Below are positions 8,491-18,700 of a stretch of 64,000 nucleotides of DNA, in pieces (the first letter of the stretch is position 1; each line of letters begins with the position of its first letter). This stretch comes from Chitinophaga sp. Cy-1792. GTDB taxonomy: Bacteria; Bacteroidota; Bacteroidia; Chitinophagales; Chitinophagaceae. A program made the position numbers and the translations under genes. The DNA is taken from positions 2,170,001-2,234,000 of the forward strand of contig NZ_VWWO01000002.1 of the NCBI RefSeq assembly GCF_011752935.1, given 5' to 3'. Below the pieces are notes generated by a model. It did not search any database and was not told the origin of the DNA. It saw nothing but the letters and a program-made list of their open reading frames with translations.

Positions 8491-10200
8491 ATGTTGAACA
8501 TGAAATTGTTTAGTCGTGAGATAGCTGTCGTGGCAGGTTGTGTGGCAATGTTAACTACATTCAATTCTACCACCCAGGCACAAAGTAACCCCTCCGTGCC
8601 CAAAAACTGGCAACTGTTAAGCTTCGATACCGACAGTGTTTACGGTACCGGCGTTGAAAAAGCCTATAAGGAATTGCTGAAAGGCAAGAAAAGTACACCT
8701 GTAATCGTAGCCGTAATCGATTCAGGTATAGATACACTCCATGAAGATCTCAAGTCTGTACTCTGGGTCAACAAAGGAGAAATCCCCAACAACGGCAAGG
8801 ATGACGACGGCAACGGCTACATCGATGATATTCACGGATGGAATTTCCTCGGTGGCAAAGATGGCAGCAGCCTCAAAGAAGACTCTGAAGAAGCTTCCCG
8901 CGAATACTACCGCATCAAAACAAAATACGGTAACCCGGACTCCGCACTGGACCACAGTTCCAAAGAATACGCTGAGTGGCAGAAACTGCAGGATAAAATC
9001 GAAAAGCCTGCCATGCAGAACAAGCATACGTACAAAACCATGTCTATGCTCCAGCAAAACCTCAACAAGTGTGAAACCATCCTGAAGGATTATCTCCATA
9101 CAGACGATTTCACTCTCGGTCAGCTGGACAGCATTCAGACAACCAGTCAGGATGTACTGCTGGCACGTAATTTCATTTCCCGCATCCTCAAAAATGCCGG
9201 TGATGAAGTACCTGCCTCCTTCAACGAATTCAAATCCGAATTTGATGAATATGTTGCTGACACAAAACGTAAAGCCGAAGCAACTGACATACAGCCAAAC
9301 GCAAACAGGGAAAGAATTGTAGGCGATAAATGGGATGATATCAACGACCGCAAATACGGTAACAACGATGTAATGGGTACCTTCGGGTTTCATGGCACAC
9401 ACGTTTCCGGTATCATCGGTGCACAGCGCAACAACGGTGTCGGTATCGACGGTATCGCTGATAATGTTCGCATCATGGCGGTGAAAGCTGTTCCCGATGG
9501 CGATGAACGCGATAAAGACGTGGCACTGGCTATCCGTTATGCGGTAGACAATGGCGCACAGATCATCAACATGAGCTTTGGTAAACCTTTTTCCCCGCAT
9601 AAAGACTGGGTAGACGATGCAGTGAAATATGCAGAATCCAAAGGCGTACTGCTGATCCATGCCGCCGGCAACGATGGTGTAAATGTAGACAGCGTAGCCA
9701 ATTTCCCTAATCCATACTATCTCACCGGTGGTAAAGCAAGCAACTTCGTAACGGTAGGTGCTTCCGGTACCGGCCGTGGCAGAGATAAAGTAGCCAGCTT
9801 CTCCAACTACGGTAAAGAAAGCGTAGACCTGTTTGCACCTGGTGTAGACATCCTGTCTACCGCTCCCGGCGGCAACAAATACAGAAGCGCCAGCGGTACC
9901 AGTATGGCAGCCCCTGTAGTGACCGGTGTAGCAGCACTCGTGCTCTCCTACTACCCTGATCTCAGCGCCAAACAGCTGAAATATGTACTGGAAAAAAGCG
10001 CTACCCCGTTACCTGATGGCAGCACCATGGTCAACAAACCAGGTGAGTCCGGTGTACAGGTTCCTTTCAGCGACCTCTCCGTTTCAGGTGGCGTTGTAAA
10101 TGCCTACGAAGCGATCAAATTAGCCGCTACAATTAAAGGCGACAGGGTTGCACCCAAAAAGCAGCACAAGGCCAAAATGAAGGCTATAAGCAAGAACTAA
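8491..10200 (+). CDS. secreted subtilisin-like serine protease (S8)
   Basis: Exported S8 endopeptidase of 569 residues. An N-terminal signal peptide (hydrophobic about residues 11-24, cut near TTQAQ at 27-31) sends it out of the cytoplasm. The catalytic triad is Asp77 in VAVIDSGID, His301 in HGTHVSG and Ser471 in GTSMAAP; Asn394 in AAGNDG is the oxyanion residue. The Asp-to-His distance of about 224 residues is far longer than in subtilisin (about 32) and holds a charged, Gln/Lys-rich insertion, as in other large Bacteroidota subtilases. The C-terminus is short and basic, with no T9SS sorting domain visible. A strong terminator follows. Confidence 0.93.
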   Translation: MLNMKLFSREIAVVAGCVAMLTTFNSTTQAQSNPSVPKNWQLLSFDTDSVYGTGVEKAYKELLKGKKSTPVIVAVIDSGIDTLHEDLKSVLWVNKGEIPNNGKDDDGNGYIDDIHGWNFLGGKDGSSLKEDSEEASREYYRIKTKYGNPDSALDHSSKEYAEWQKLQDKIEKPAMQNKHTYKTMSMLQQNLNKCETILKDYLHTDDFTLGQLDSIQTTSQDVLLARNFISRILKNAGDEVPASFNEFKSEFDEYVADTKRKAEATDIQPNANRERIVGDKWDDINDRKYGNNDVMGTFGFHGTHVSGIIGAQRNNGVGIDGIADNVRIMAVKAVPDGDERDKDVALAIRYAVDNGAQIINMSFGKPFSPHKDWVDDAVKYAESKGVLLIHAAGNDGVNVDSVANFPNPYYLTGGKASNFVTVGASGTGRGRDKVASFSNYGKESVDLFAPGVDILSTAPGGNKYRSASGTSMAAPVVTGVAALVLSYYPDLSAKQLKYVLEKSATPLPDGSTMVNKPGESGVQVPFSDLSVSGGVVNAYEAIKLAATIKGDRVAPKKQHKAKMKAISKN

Positions 10201-10218
10201 GCAGTACTTCTATAAACG

Positions 10219-10257
10219 AACCGGGGCTAATCAGGAATATCCTGTTTAGCCCCGGTT
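10219..10257. terminator. bidirectional terminator
   Basis: 12-bp perfect stem (10219-10230 with 10246-10257) with an inner AGGA/TCCT pairing. A T-rich run follows on the plus strand. It lies between the converging subtilase and DUF4870 genes. Confidence 0.85.
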
Positions 10258-10279
10258 TTATTTTAGCTGGATGATTATT

Positions 10280-10696
10280 TTATTTTACAAATCTCATGGA
10301 GATCGGATAGCGGTAATGAACACCTTTATTGGCTTCCACCGCCGCTAAAACAGAGAAGATGATATTGATGAGTTTCAGCAGGGAATAAACACCACCCATA
10401 CCTAATCCAAAGGTAAAAATATGGAACCCGTCACCGAAAATAATAGCATTTCCAAAAGCCCAGATACCTGTAATAATACCAAGAATAATCATCAGGCAAA
10501 AAGAAAGGATACTAAGCGTCAGCTGAAAATTCAACGCTTCCTTGCCTTGTTCGTCCACAAATTTGGAGTCGTTGCGCTTGACAAGCCATAGAACCAGTAC
10601 CAGTACCAGATTGGTAGCCCAGCCACCAAACAGGTAACCCACCGGACCAGCAACATGCATCAGGGAAGCCCAGGTGCGTTCATCTTTTTCGTTCAT
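10280..10696 (-). CDS. DUF4870 membrane protein
   Basis: 138-residue inner-membrane protein with three to four hydrophobic segments (about residues 12-38, 54-78 and 88-118). The N-terminal DERTWASLMHVAGPVGYLFGGWATNLVLVLVLWLVKR and the FVDEQGKEALNFQLTLSI core are hallmarks of DUF4870 (Tic20-like) proteins. Biochemical role unknown. It stands alone on the minus strand between the subtilase and the RNase P RNA gene. Confidence 0.85.
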   Translation of the reverse strand: MNEKDERTWASLMHVAGPVGYLFGGWATNLVLVLVLWLVKRNDSKFVDEQGKEALNFQLTLSILSFCLMIILGIITGIWAFGNAIIFGDGFHIFTFGLGMGGVYSLLKLINIIFSVLAAVEANKGVHYRYPISMRFVK

Positions 10697-10767
10697 AATA
10701 GGGAGATTAAATTAGGGAGAAGTTATGAGGTTTTTCTGTAATTCCAAAGCAGTAGAGAAGAAAAAAA

Positions 10768-11136
10768 ACTACAAACCTGTAAGCCGGATTCTGTAATCCC
10801 CGTTGCCGGAGACCTGCTACCATTTATCTACGACGATGTTCACACAACGCCTGTATCTGCCTACCCTCGGTCATCGGGCGAGCAACCCTTAATAGACCGT
10901 ATACATGGCATTTCAGCACGCAAGGTTTACCCGCACAAACAGTTACCTGCCTGCACCGTGGGCTCTTACCCCACATTTTCACCCTTACCTCTACAAGTAG
11001 AGGCGGAAATTTTCTGTGGCACTTGCTGTTCTATTTCAAAGAAATAGCCCCACCCGTTAGGTGGTGCGTTGCTCTGCGCTGTCCAGACTTTCCTTCTTTC
11101 CGCTCATGTCGGAAAGACGATAGCACGGTTTGTAGT
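10768..11136 (-). ncRNA. rnpB: RNase P RNA, bacterial class A
   Basis: Catalytic RNA that matures tRNA 5' ends. On the minus strand it begins ACTACAAACCGTGC and ends GGCTTACAGGTTTGTAGT, so the P1 helix closes perfectly (11127-11136 with 10768-10777). Conserved landmarks are GAAAGTCTGGACAG near the 5' side, GGGTAAGAGCCCAC and GTGCAGGCAGGTAACTG in the middle, and the GAGGGTAGGCAGATACAGG strand near the 3' side. A run of eight T follows the 3' end as a terminator. About 369 nt, normal for class A. A -7 box sits just upstream. Confidence 0.95.
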
Positions 11137-11143
11137 TAGTTGA

Positions 11144-11176
11144 CAAAATTACGTAAAATATTTCGGAAACCTGCAA
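11144..11176 (-). promoter_or_regulatory. promoter of rnpB
   Basis: On the minus strand TAATTTTG (11144-11151) matches TAnnTTTG, with TTGC 21 bases upstream (11173-11176). The predicted RNA start near 11139 agrees with the mature rnpB 5' end at 11136. Confidence 0.7.
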
Positions 11177-11180
11177 CAGA

Positions 11181-11216
11181 AAAGGGATTGAAAAGAATTA
11201 CCTTCTCAATCCCTTT
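11181..11216 (-). terminator. terminator of the DUF2027-Smr gene
   Basis: Perfect 11-bp stem AAAGGGATTGA (11181-11191) with its complement at 11206-11216, just after the minus-strand stop at 11234. The TTT runs are inside the stem. Confidence 0.7.
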
Positions 11217-11233
11217 ACCATGGCTGTTATCAG

Positions 11234-12301
11234 CTAGCGAAAATTTATCTCAGTAGCACCATAACCATATCGGCCATGGTACTGATTTACAAAGTTTGCT
11301 ACTTCCGGCGTCTGTCGGAGAACACCGTGTATTTCATCTCTCAGCTTACCTGTACCTACCCCATGTATTACGATCATATGGTGTAGTTTATGGGAGATAG
11401 CCAGGTCGAGATAACGCTGGAAGGCATTCAGCTGAATGGCCAGGATCGCTATGTTGCTCAGGCCTTTCCAGTTCTTTTCCAGTTTCTCGATATGAAGATC
11501 TACCTCATGCTTAGGCTCCAGTGTGGTTTCCGGCTGCAGTTGTATTTTACTGAGCAGGCTGGCCATACTGCCAGAACCGACAGGTTTGATGTTCGCCTTT
11601 TTACCTTTCGCTGTTTCTGTAGCTGCCGGAATTGGCGCCGGTGCCGGCTCCGGTTCCTTGTCAGGATACTTTTCGAACAATGGAATGGTCAGCGTTGCTT
11701 CTGCTTTGGTACGCAGTTCTTCCAACTGTACAAACATCTGCTTAGGCTTGATCTTCCATGTTTTCTTCACGCTGGTAGCCAGATTGGGCTGTGGATCCTT
11801 CAGCACGAAAGTAAACTCGAAACGCGGATTATCGTTCAGCGATTCAAACATCAGGTCTGTCAGGTAGAAGTGATTGTAAGGATGGATTTCATTCTTGATT
11901 TCGAGGTCCATCTGATTGCCCAGCCATACCTGGAAGTAAAAGCGCATGGCATGCGGCGAATCATTAAACAGGTGAAACTTCATGAGCTTCACTGTTTCAT
12001 CAAAGCCATCATGCTGATAAACGGGTAATACAGACAGGAACATGCCTTTATCCGTTTTCAGGTCTTCGTATTTACGGCGGTCTACTTTGATTTCATCGCC
12101 TGGAATCAATTTGGGCTTGGGTTTCACCAGCTTCTCTTTGGTAAAACGATGGAAGTAAGGAAAATCTATCTGGTCCAGGTATACCGGAAAAGCAGTTCCT
12201 TTTACATCAATCATTACCATGTTATCATTCACAATGTCTACCACTGTACCTTCCTCTTTGGAACTTAACAGCAGGACCTTGTCTCCTATTTCGTATTTCA
12301 T
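11234..12301 (-). CDS. DUF2027 and Smr-domain protein
   Basis: 355 residues. The N-terminal two thirds match the DUF2027 type common in Bacteroidota: a basic start with GDKVLLLSSKEEGTVVDI, then a beta-rich part. A Pro/Ala linker near residues 215-250 leads to a C-terminal Smr domain: VDLHIEKL, then HGVGTGKLRDEIHGVL with the HGxGxGxLR motif of MutS2/Smr nucleases. A nucleic-acid role, perhaps nicking or binding of branched DNA or RNA, is inferred from the Smr domain; no MutS ATPase is attached. A perfect promoter lies 17 bases upstream and a terminator follows, so it is monocistronic. Confidence 0.88.
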   Translation of the reverse strand: MKYEIGDKVLLLSSKEEGTVVDIVNDNMVMIDVKGTAFPVYLDQIDFPYFHRFTKEKLVKPKPKLIPGDEIKVDRRKYEDLKTDKGMFLSVLPVYQHDGFDETVKLMKFHLFNDSPHAMRFYFQVWLGNQMDLEIKNEIHPYNHFYLTDLMFESLNDNPRFEFTFVLKDPQPNLATSVKKTWKIKPKQMFVQLEELRTKAEATLTIPLFEKYPDKEPEPAPAPIPAATETAKGKKANIKPVGSGSMASLLSKIQLQPETTLEPKHEVDLHIEKLEKNWKGLSNIAILAIQLNAFQRYLDLAISHKLHHMIVIHGVGTGKLRDEIHGVLRQTPEVANFVNQYHGRYGYGATEINFR

Positions 12302-12317
12302 AAATGCATTCTTGACG

Positions 12318-12349
12318 CAAAGCTAATTTTTTTTGCGCAGAGACGCAAA
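12318..12349 (-). promoter_or_regulatory. promoter of the DUF2027-Smr gene
   Basis: On the minus strand TTTG (12346-12349), 20 bases, TAGCTTTG (12318-12325): both boxes fit the Bacteroidota consensus exactly. The predicted start near 12313 leaves a leader of about 12 bases. Confidence 0.8.
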
Positions 12350-12452
12350 AGACTGAAAGAGTAGGATTGATAAGAGGAAAAAAAATTTAACGCAGGCGCC
12401 TGCCTGTGGTAGTAAGGGTTAACAAACACCCTGATTTTTAGCGCGTTACAGG

Positions 12453-12929
12453 TTAATCCCTGACACCGCCTGAGTAGTGCCGGCTGTGCTTAGGTTCCGG
12501 ATGCCGGCGCATATAATCATCCGCAGAAATCCGGCCGCCGCCCATTACTGCAAATACCAGCAACAATACCAGTACGAGGAGAGAAAGGCCCAGCACAGGA
12601 TAAACCTGGAACAGGTCTGTACGTGAATGTACAAACAGTACCGCCCCTAATAAGATCGGTACATTTAACCATGCCGATAAACGGGTGTAAAGCCCCATAG
12701 CGAGGAACAAACCACCTACAGTATGCGCAAATACAATGTAATGCGCAATAAAAAATGAAAAGACTGCCAGTGTAGGACTGTATTTAATTACAGCACTCAG
12801 GGCGTCCCTGTTTTGCACAAAGATGACACCCACGTACATCAGGAAACAACCTAATGCAATACGGACAAAATCAAGCCATTTGGGGTGATGTGTATTGCCC
12901 CATTTCTCGAGTTGTTGTAGTGTGCTCAT
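12453..12929 (-). CDS. DoxX family membrane protein
   Basis: 158 residues with four hydrophobic helices (about 20-38, 54-80, 86-104 and 112-132), the DoxX layout. The N-terminal helix with FVRIALGCFLMYVGVIF and the AHTVGGLFLAMGLYTRLSAW segment are typical. The C-terminus after RISADDYMRRHPEPK is short and basic. Function of this subgroup is not known; some relatives join redox or respiratory complexes. It lies 46 bases upstream of nothing on its own strand and just downstream of the permease gene end (12976), so co-transcription with the permease is possible. Confidence 0.82.
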   Translation of the reverse strand: MSTLQQLEKWGNTHHPKWLDFVRIALGCFLMYVGVIFVQNRDALSAVIKYSPTLAVFSFFIAHYIVFAHTVGGLFLAMGLYTRLSAWLNVPILLGAVLFVHSRTDLFQVYPVLGLSLLVLVLLLVFAVMGGGRISADDYMRRHPEPKHSRHYSGGVRD

Positions 12930-12975
12930 AAAATTGAATTTTATGGTTCAAAGAGCTACACTGAAGTTACGAAGA

Positions 12976-14604
12976 TTATTGCTTCCGGAGCTTACTGTGG
13001 AAGTAGCTGTAACCGAAATAAATTGTTAAACCTATTATCAGCCAGATCGAGAAAACGATCCAGTTTTTCAGCTCGATCTCTGTCATCAGGTAAAAGCAGC
13101 TCAGCATACCCAGCACCGGGATCAGCGAGAGTTTTTTAATAACAGAAAGCGCAACTGTGATGCAGGTAACAATGATAAAGAGGAAGAACGGGATATTATG
13201 CTTCCACACATTCCAGCCACCGGCCAGTGACACTCTTTCGCCGATTGCTTCATGGAAAAGCACTATCAGTACAACAATCAGTGCCGGTACAATATAGCGG
13301 CTGCTGATATATGGCATCCTGAAGCGTTTTTCGCTGGTTTTTTCCTGCGGCGGCAGCATCAGTACGCCACCACAAACCAGGATAAAGGCGAACAGGGTAC
13401 CAATACTGGTCAGGTCTGTTACGATGGTCAGGTTAAGGAATAATGCGGGAATACCAACAATGATACCCGTGATAATAGTAGCGAAGGAAGGTGTTTTAAA
13501 CTTCGGATGGATCTTTGCAAACTTTTTAGGCAGCAGGCCATCGCGGCTCATGCTCATCCAGATGCGTGGCTGTCCGATCTGGAATACCAGCAATACGCTG
13601 GCAGTAGCCACCACAGCACTGGCACTGATCAGGTAACTGATCCACGGAAGGTGTACACTATCGAATACGAAAGCCAGCGGATCAGATACATCCAGTTTAC
13701 TGTACGGCACCATTCCGGTAAGTACAAAAGCAACCAGGATATATAATACCGTACAGATGATCAGGGAATAGATCATTCCTTTCGGTAAGTCCCGCTGCGG
13801 GTTCGCACATTCTTCGGCCGTTGTACTAACCGCATCAAACCCGATATAAGCAAAGAATACGGCAGACACCCCTTTTAATACACCAGAAAAACCATTCGGC
13901 ATAAAAGGCGTCCAGTTGCCTTTATCTACATAAAAAAATCCGACAGCGATAACAAAAAGGATCACCAGAATTTTCAGTGCCACCATAGCATTGGCGCTAC
14001 GTTTACTTTCCCGGATACCTACATAGGCCAGGTAAGTAATGATCACCACCACCAGGAAGGCAGGCAGGTTCAGTATCAGCGGCAGACCCGCAATCCGTGG
14101 TGCATGTGCAAAAACTTCCGGAGAAGCGCCGTCATAGTTATTGACCAGCCAATCCGGGAAAGCTATCCCGAAGCCATGCAGGAGGTTATTAAAATAGCCG
14201 CTCCAGGAAATGGCCACGGCGATATTACCGATCGCATATTCCAGGATCAGCGCCCAGCCTATCACCCAGGCTGCCAGCTCACCAAATGTTACGTAAGAAT
14301 AAGTATAGGCACTACCGGAAACAGGTACTCTTGATGCAAATTCTGCATAGCATAATGCAGAAAAGCCACAGGTAATGGCAGTGATAACAAAAAGAAGGGA
14401 TACGGCCGGACCGCCTTCAAAGGAGGCCTTTCCGATTGTGGAGAAAATACCGGCGCCGATAACGGCAGCAATACCCATTGCGGTCAGGTCTTTTACACCC
14501 AGCACCTTATGAAGTCCACCTGTTTCGTGTCCGTCCCCCAAACCTTCATTAGCATCTTTCAATATGGTATTAAGCGATTTTTTTCGAAACAGCGAATTGG
14601 ACAT
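12976..14604 (-). CDS. APC-superfamily amino acid permease
   Basis: Twelve-helix amino acid/cation transporter of 542 residues from the ATG at 14604. The signature VKDLTAMGIAAVIGAGIFSTIGKASFEGGPAVSLLF covers helix 1 with the GAGIF substrate loop; GFDAVSTTAEECANPQRDLPKGM is the conserved helix 6-7 region. The layout resembles cationic amino acid transporters (YfnA/CAT-like). The frame stays open to 14700, but that extension begins at the neighbouring terminator and lacks similarity, so MSNSLFRKKSLN is taken as the N-terminus. Substrate is not resolved. Confidence 0.9.
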   Translation of the reverse strand: MSNSLFRKKSLNTILKDANEGLGDGHETGGLHKVLGVKDLTAMGIAAVIGAGIFSTIGKASFEGGPAVSLLFVITAITCGFSALCYAEFASRVPVSGSAYTYSYVTFGELAAWVIGWALILEYAIGNIAVAISWSGYFNNLLHGFGIAFPDWLVNNYDGASPEVFAHAPRIAGLPLILNLPAFLVVVIITYLAYVGIRESKRSANAMVALKILVILFVIAVGFFYVDKGNWTPFMPNGFSGVLKGVSAVFFAYIGFDAVSTTAEECANPQRDLPKGMIYSLIICTVLYILVAFVLTGMVPYSKLDVSDPLAFVFDSVHLPWISYLISASAVVATASVLLVFQIGQPRIWMSMSRDGLLPKKFAKIHPKFKTPSFATIITGIIVGIPALFLNLTIVTDLTSIGTLFAFILVCGGVLMLPPQEKTSEKRFRMPYISSRYIVPALIVVLIVLFHEAIGERVSLAGGWNVWKHNIPFFLFIIVTCITVALSVIKKLSLIPVLGMLSCFYLMTEIELKNWIVFSIWLIIGLTIYFGYSYFHSKLRKQ

Positions 14605-14700
14605 CGGCAAGGATATTACAGTTATGCTTTTATTAAATATTAAAGGCGCGAATATATGGGAAAAAGTAATAAAAAATTCCGCGACGGGCAATACAGTCAT

Positions 14701-14739
14701 AAAAAAGGGGATCTCTACCGGTTAGAGATCCCCTTTTTT
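14701..14739 (-). terminator. terminator of the bioD-to-polyprenyl-synthetase operon
   Basis: Long stem: 14701-14717 (AAAAAAGGGGATCTCTA) pairs with 14723-14739 around a short CCGGT loop, giving T-runs on either strand. It comes 17 bases after the stop of the last operon gene. Confidence 0.85.
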
Positions 14740-14755
14740 GTTTATTATCAATATA

Positions 14756-15727
14756 TTATTGCTGTCTGTTGAGCAGATAATTGGCGAGTTCCTTCAGCGG
14801 CTCCTTACGATTGCTGAGTACGGCAATTTTTTCCAGGTTTTCAAAAGCCAGCGCTGTGAAACGCTCTTTCTCCACCTCTGCCCACTCATCTAATTTACAA
14901 TCGCGGAAGATAGCGAGTACCCGTTCTACCTTATCAGCAGGTGCTGAATCCAGCAATTCCCTTAATTCGGCTTTCTGCGCGTCATTACTACGCTCAAAAG
15001 CTTTCAGCAGCAGGAAGGTCTTTTTATTGGCCAGGATGTCGCCACCCTGTTGTTTACCAAATTTTTCCGGATCACCGAAAGCGTCCAGGAAGTCGTCCTG
15101 GATCTGGAAGGCGATACCGATATTTTTACCAAACGCATACAGGTGTTCCTGGTTGCCTTCACTGGCCCCGCCGATGATGGCCCCCATCTGCAGACTGGCA
15201 GCCAGTAGCACGGAAGTTTTCAGACCGATCATATTTACGTATGAATGGTAATCTACTGCTTCCGGGTCCAGGTGTTCGAAGTCCATATCCAGTTGCTGTC
15301 CTTCACATACTTCTATGGCCGCTTTATTGAAAACGGTGGTCAGCTTTTTCTGGTAATTGGTATTCACTTTATTCAATCGCTCGTATACATTTATCAGCAT
15401 CACATCACCGGAAAGGATCGCGGCGGTGTCGCCATAAACGGTATGTACGGTAGGTTTTCCTCTGCGTAACGGCGCCTTGTCCATGATATCATCGTGGATA
15501 AGGGTAAAGTTATGAAAGAGCTCAATGGCGCTACCAGCCTGGAATGCGTCCGGGTGAAGTGTATCGAACAGCTCATTGCCCATCAGGCACAAAACAGGAC
15601 GGATCCTCTTTCCTCCCATTTCCAGGATATGGCCGGCTGCCTTATAGAGGCTGCTGGGTTCTGCCGGAAACTGTAGTTGATCAAAGTACTTGGTAAACTG
15701 CGCTATTAACTCTTGGAACGATTGCAT
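14756..15727 (-). CDS. polyprenyl synthetase (isoprenyl diphosphate synthase)
   Basis: Chain elongation of allylic diphosphates with isopentenyl diphosphate, for quinone or carrier-lipid synthesis. Full length at 323 residues. The first Asp-rich motif is DDIMD (79-83) followed by RRGKPTVH, and the second is QIQDDFLDAFGD. GGKRIRPVLCLMG near residue 39 is the IPP-binding segment. It is the last gene of a five-gene minus-strand operon, 19 bases after rnr, with a strong terminator behind it. Product chain length cannot be set from sequence alone. Confidence 0.93.
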   Translation of the reverse strand: MQSFQELIAQFTKYFDQLQFPAEPSSLYKAAGHILEMGGKRIRPVLCLMGNELFDTLHPDAFQAGSAIELFHNFTLIHDDIMDKAPLRRGKPTVHTVYGDTAAILSGDVMLINVYERLNKVNTNYQKKLTTVFNKAAIEVCEGQQLDMDFEHLDPEAVDYHSYVNMIGLKTSVLLAASLQMGAIIGGASEGNQEHLYAFGKNIGIAFQIQDDFLDAFGDPEKFGKQQGGDILANKKTFLLLKAFERSNDAQKAELRELLDSAPADKVERVLAIFRDCKLDEWAEVEKERFTALAFENLEKIAVLSNRKEPLKELANYLLNRQQ

Positions 15728-15746
15728 TGCTATTATTCAGTTGAAA

Positions 15747-18700
15747 TTATTTTTTCTTCTTACCTGCTTTTTTTGTGTCTGTTTTTTTTACCGGCTTAGC
15801 CACCTTTTTAGGAGCAACCTTTTTTGCGGCGGCCTTTTTAGGAGCTGCTGCTTTAGGGGCTGCTTTCTTAGGAGTCGCTTTCTTAGGCGCAGCTTTGGTT
15901 ACAGCGGCTTTTTTGGCGGCAGCTTTTTTGGGTGCTACCGGTTTTACTGCTGCTTTTTTAGGCGTTGCTTTCTTTGCCACTGGCTTAGCAGTTGCAGCTT
16001 TTGCAGTAGCGGCTTTCTTAGCTGGCACTGATTTTACTGCTGCTTTTTTAGGTTTCACCACAGGCGCTGCTGCTTTTTTCGCTGCTGCTTTCTTTGGTGC
16101 AACTACTGCTTTCTTCACGGGCTTCTCACTGGTCTTTTTAGCGGGTGCTTTTTTAGCGGGTGCTGCCTTCGTTACCTTCTTTGCTACAACAGGTTGCTGC
16201 GCTGCTTTCGTTACTTTTTTAGGAGCAGCAGCTTTAGGGGCCGCTTTCTTAGCAGGAGCTTTGGCCTTCTCTTTGCTGGCAGCTGCTTTTTTAGGTGCTG
16301 CCGGCTTAGGCGTTTCCCTGGCAGTTTTTGCTTTTTTGGCGGCAGGTGCTGCGGGTACCGGTTCCTTCTTCGCTTTGACAGCTTTTACAGGAGCTGGTGC
16401 AGGCACTTCTTCCACAACAACCGGTGTGGCTTTCTCTTTTTTCGCCCTGGTTTTCTTTGCCGGAGCAGGTATATCTGCTGTAGGTTCTGGCATAAAGACT
16501 TCCTGTGGGGCCTGTTCCGGTGCTTTTTCCAAAACAGGTGCCTGCTGGATATCTTCCACATGCATCACCGGTTGCAATACTGCTGGTACTTCCGGTGGTG
16601 TAATAACGCTTTCGGAAATTACCGGCAGATCGATAGGTGGCACGTCAGGCGCCTGCGCTTCATTCTGCACTTTTGGTGCAGCCTGCGGGATATATTGTTT
16701 CTTCTCTTTTTTCTTCTTCTTTTTAGGGTGCTGTTGCTGACCATGCTGCTGGAAACGTTGCTGCTGTTGCTGCTGTTCTCTTCCAAAAGGCTGCTGCTGT
16801 CTGCGGCCAGGAATTCCGCTCTGCAGTTCTTCTTCCAGCTCATAATCCAGCTGGCGTTTGGCCAGGTTGGCAGATACCACTCTGATCTCTACTTCTTCCC
16901 CTATTCTGAACCTGCGTCCGCTGGAAGTACCGATCAACGCATATTCATTTTCGTTGAAGACGTATTCTTCCTTCTTACTGAGGTTATGGATACTTACGAG
17001 CCCTTCACATTTGGTATCTACGGTTTCTACCCAGAACCCAAAATGTGCAACACCACTGATGACACCTTTAAAGGTACCGCCAATGTACTGCTGCATATAT
17101 TCGACCTGTTTGTATTTATTAGCTGCGCGCTCTGCTTCCATTGCTTTACGTTCCATTTCTGAACAGTGGCGGCATTCCTTCTCCATCTGCTTGTCAGGAT
17201 GTACATCATTGGCCAGGCATTCAGCCACCACTCTGTGTACCAGTACATCCGGATAGCGGCGAATCGGAGAAGTAAAGTGGCAATAGTCCTCAAAGCCAAG
17301 CCCGTAGTGACCGATATTATCAACGGTATACACTGCTTTGGCCATGGTACGGATACCCAGGGTTTCCAGTACATGCTGCTCCGGCTTGCCCTGCACCATT
17401 TCCAGCATTTTATTGAAGGAACGTGCAATGCTGTCCGGTGTACCCAGATCGAAGCGGTAGCCGAATTTGTAGGCGAAGCCTGCAAATACCTTCAGCTTTT
17501 CAGGATCTGGTGTATCGTGCACCCTGTAAGGGAAAGGAACAGGTTGTTTGTTAACTTTTATTTTAGACACATAGGTAGCCACGGTACGGTTGGCCAGCAG
17601 CATCAGCTCTTCAATCAGCTGGTGTGCCTGCTTGCTTTCCTTGATCACAATACCGATTGGTTTTCCTGTTTCGTCCAGTTTGAATCTTACTTCCTGTGAG
17701 GAGAAATTGATCGCACCTTTTGAAAAACGTTCTGCACGGAGGGTTTGCGCCATTTTATTGAGCAGCAGGATCTCGTTTTTATACTGTCCTTCGCCGGATT
17801 CAATAATTTCCTGCACATCTTCATAGGTAAACCTGTGATCCGAATAAATCACGGTACGGCCAATCCAGTGCTGCTTTACTTCGCCTTTTTCGTTCATCTG
17901 GAAGATGGCCGAGAAAGTACATTTTTCTTCATGCGGGCGCAGGGAGCAGAGCTCATTGGAGATTTTCTCCGGGAGCATCGGCAGTACGCGGTCGGGCAGG
18001 TAAACAGAGGTGGCGCGTCTTTCCGCTTCTTTGTCCAGTGCCGTTCCTGGTTTAACGTAGTGGCTGACATCTGCAATGTGCACGCCTACCTCATACAAAC
18101 CATTTTTCAGGGAGCGTATGGAGATGGCGTCATCAAAGTCTTTGGCATCCACCGGGTCGATGGTAAAGGTGAGGATATCACGGCAGTCTTTACGTTTTCG
18201 TATCTCCGTTTCCGTGATATCTTCCTGGATCAGTGCCAGCTCTTCCATAACTTCTTTGGGGAAGCTGAGCGGGAAGCCGGCTTCGATGAGGATTTCCTTC
18301 ATGGCCAGGTCATTGGTATTGCTGGCATCGAGGATTTCGAGGATCTCACCGACAGGTTTACGTGATTTTTCGCCCCAGGCCACGATCTTCACTACAGCTT
18401 TATCGCCTGATTTGGCTTCGCCGAGGGAGTTAGCCGGGATGTATATGTCCGGCATAAACAACCCTTTTTCAGGGATGAGGAAGCCGAAGTTCTTGCTTAC
18501 CTGGAGGGTACCGGTAAATTCTGTTTTATTTCGTTTAAGGATTTCCGTTATGACGCCTTCCTGTCGTCCTTCATTGCGGGCTGGCTTGATAACATCCACC
18601 AGTACTTCATCACTATCGAGGGCAGAATTCAGGTTCTTCTGTTTCACCATAATATCGCGGGAAAGCCCTGGTACGATAACGAAAGCCATTCCTGAGCGGG

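Noticed and set aside
8722..9660. 312-codon minus-strand frame
   Set aside because: Antisense shadow of the subtilase, whose catalytic motifs are intact; the shadow has no motifs.
15775..16740. 321-codon plus-strand open frame, Ala/Phe/Gly-rich
   Set aside because: It is antisense to the Lys/Ala/Pro repeat tail of RNase R; the repeat composition keeps the complement free of stops.
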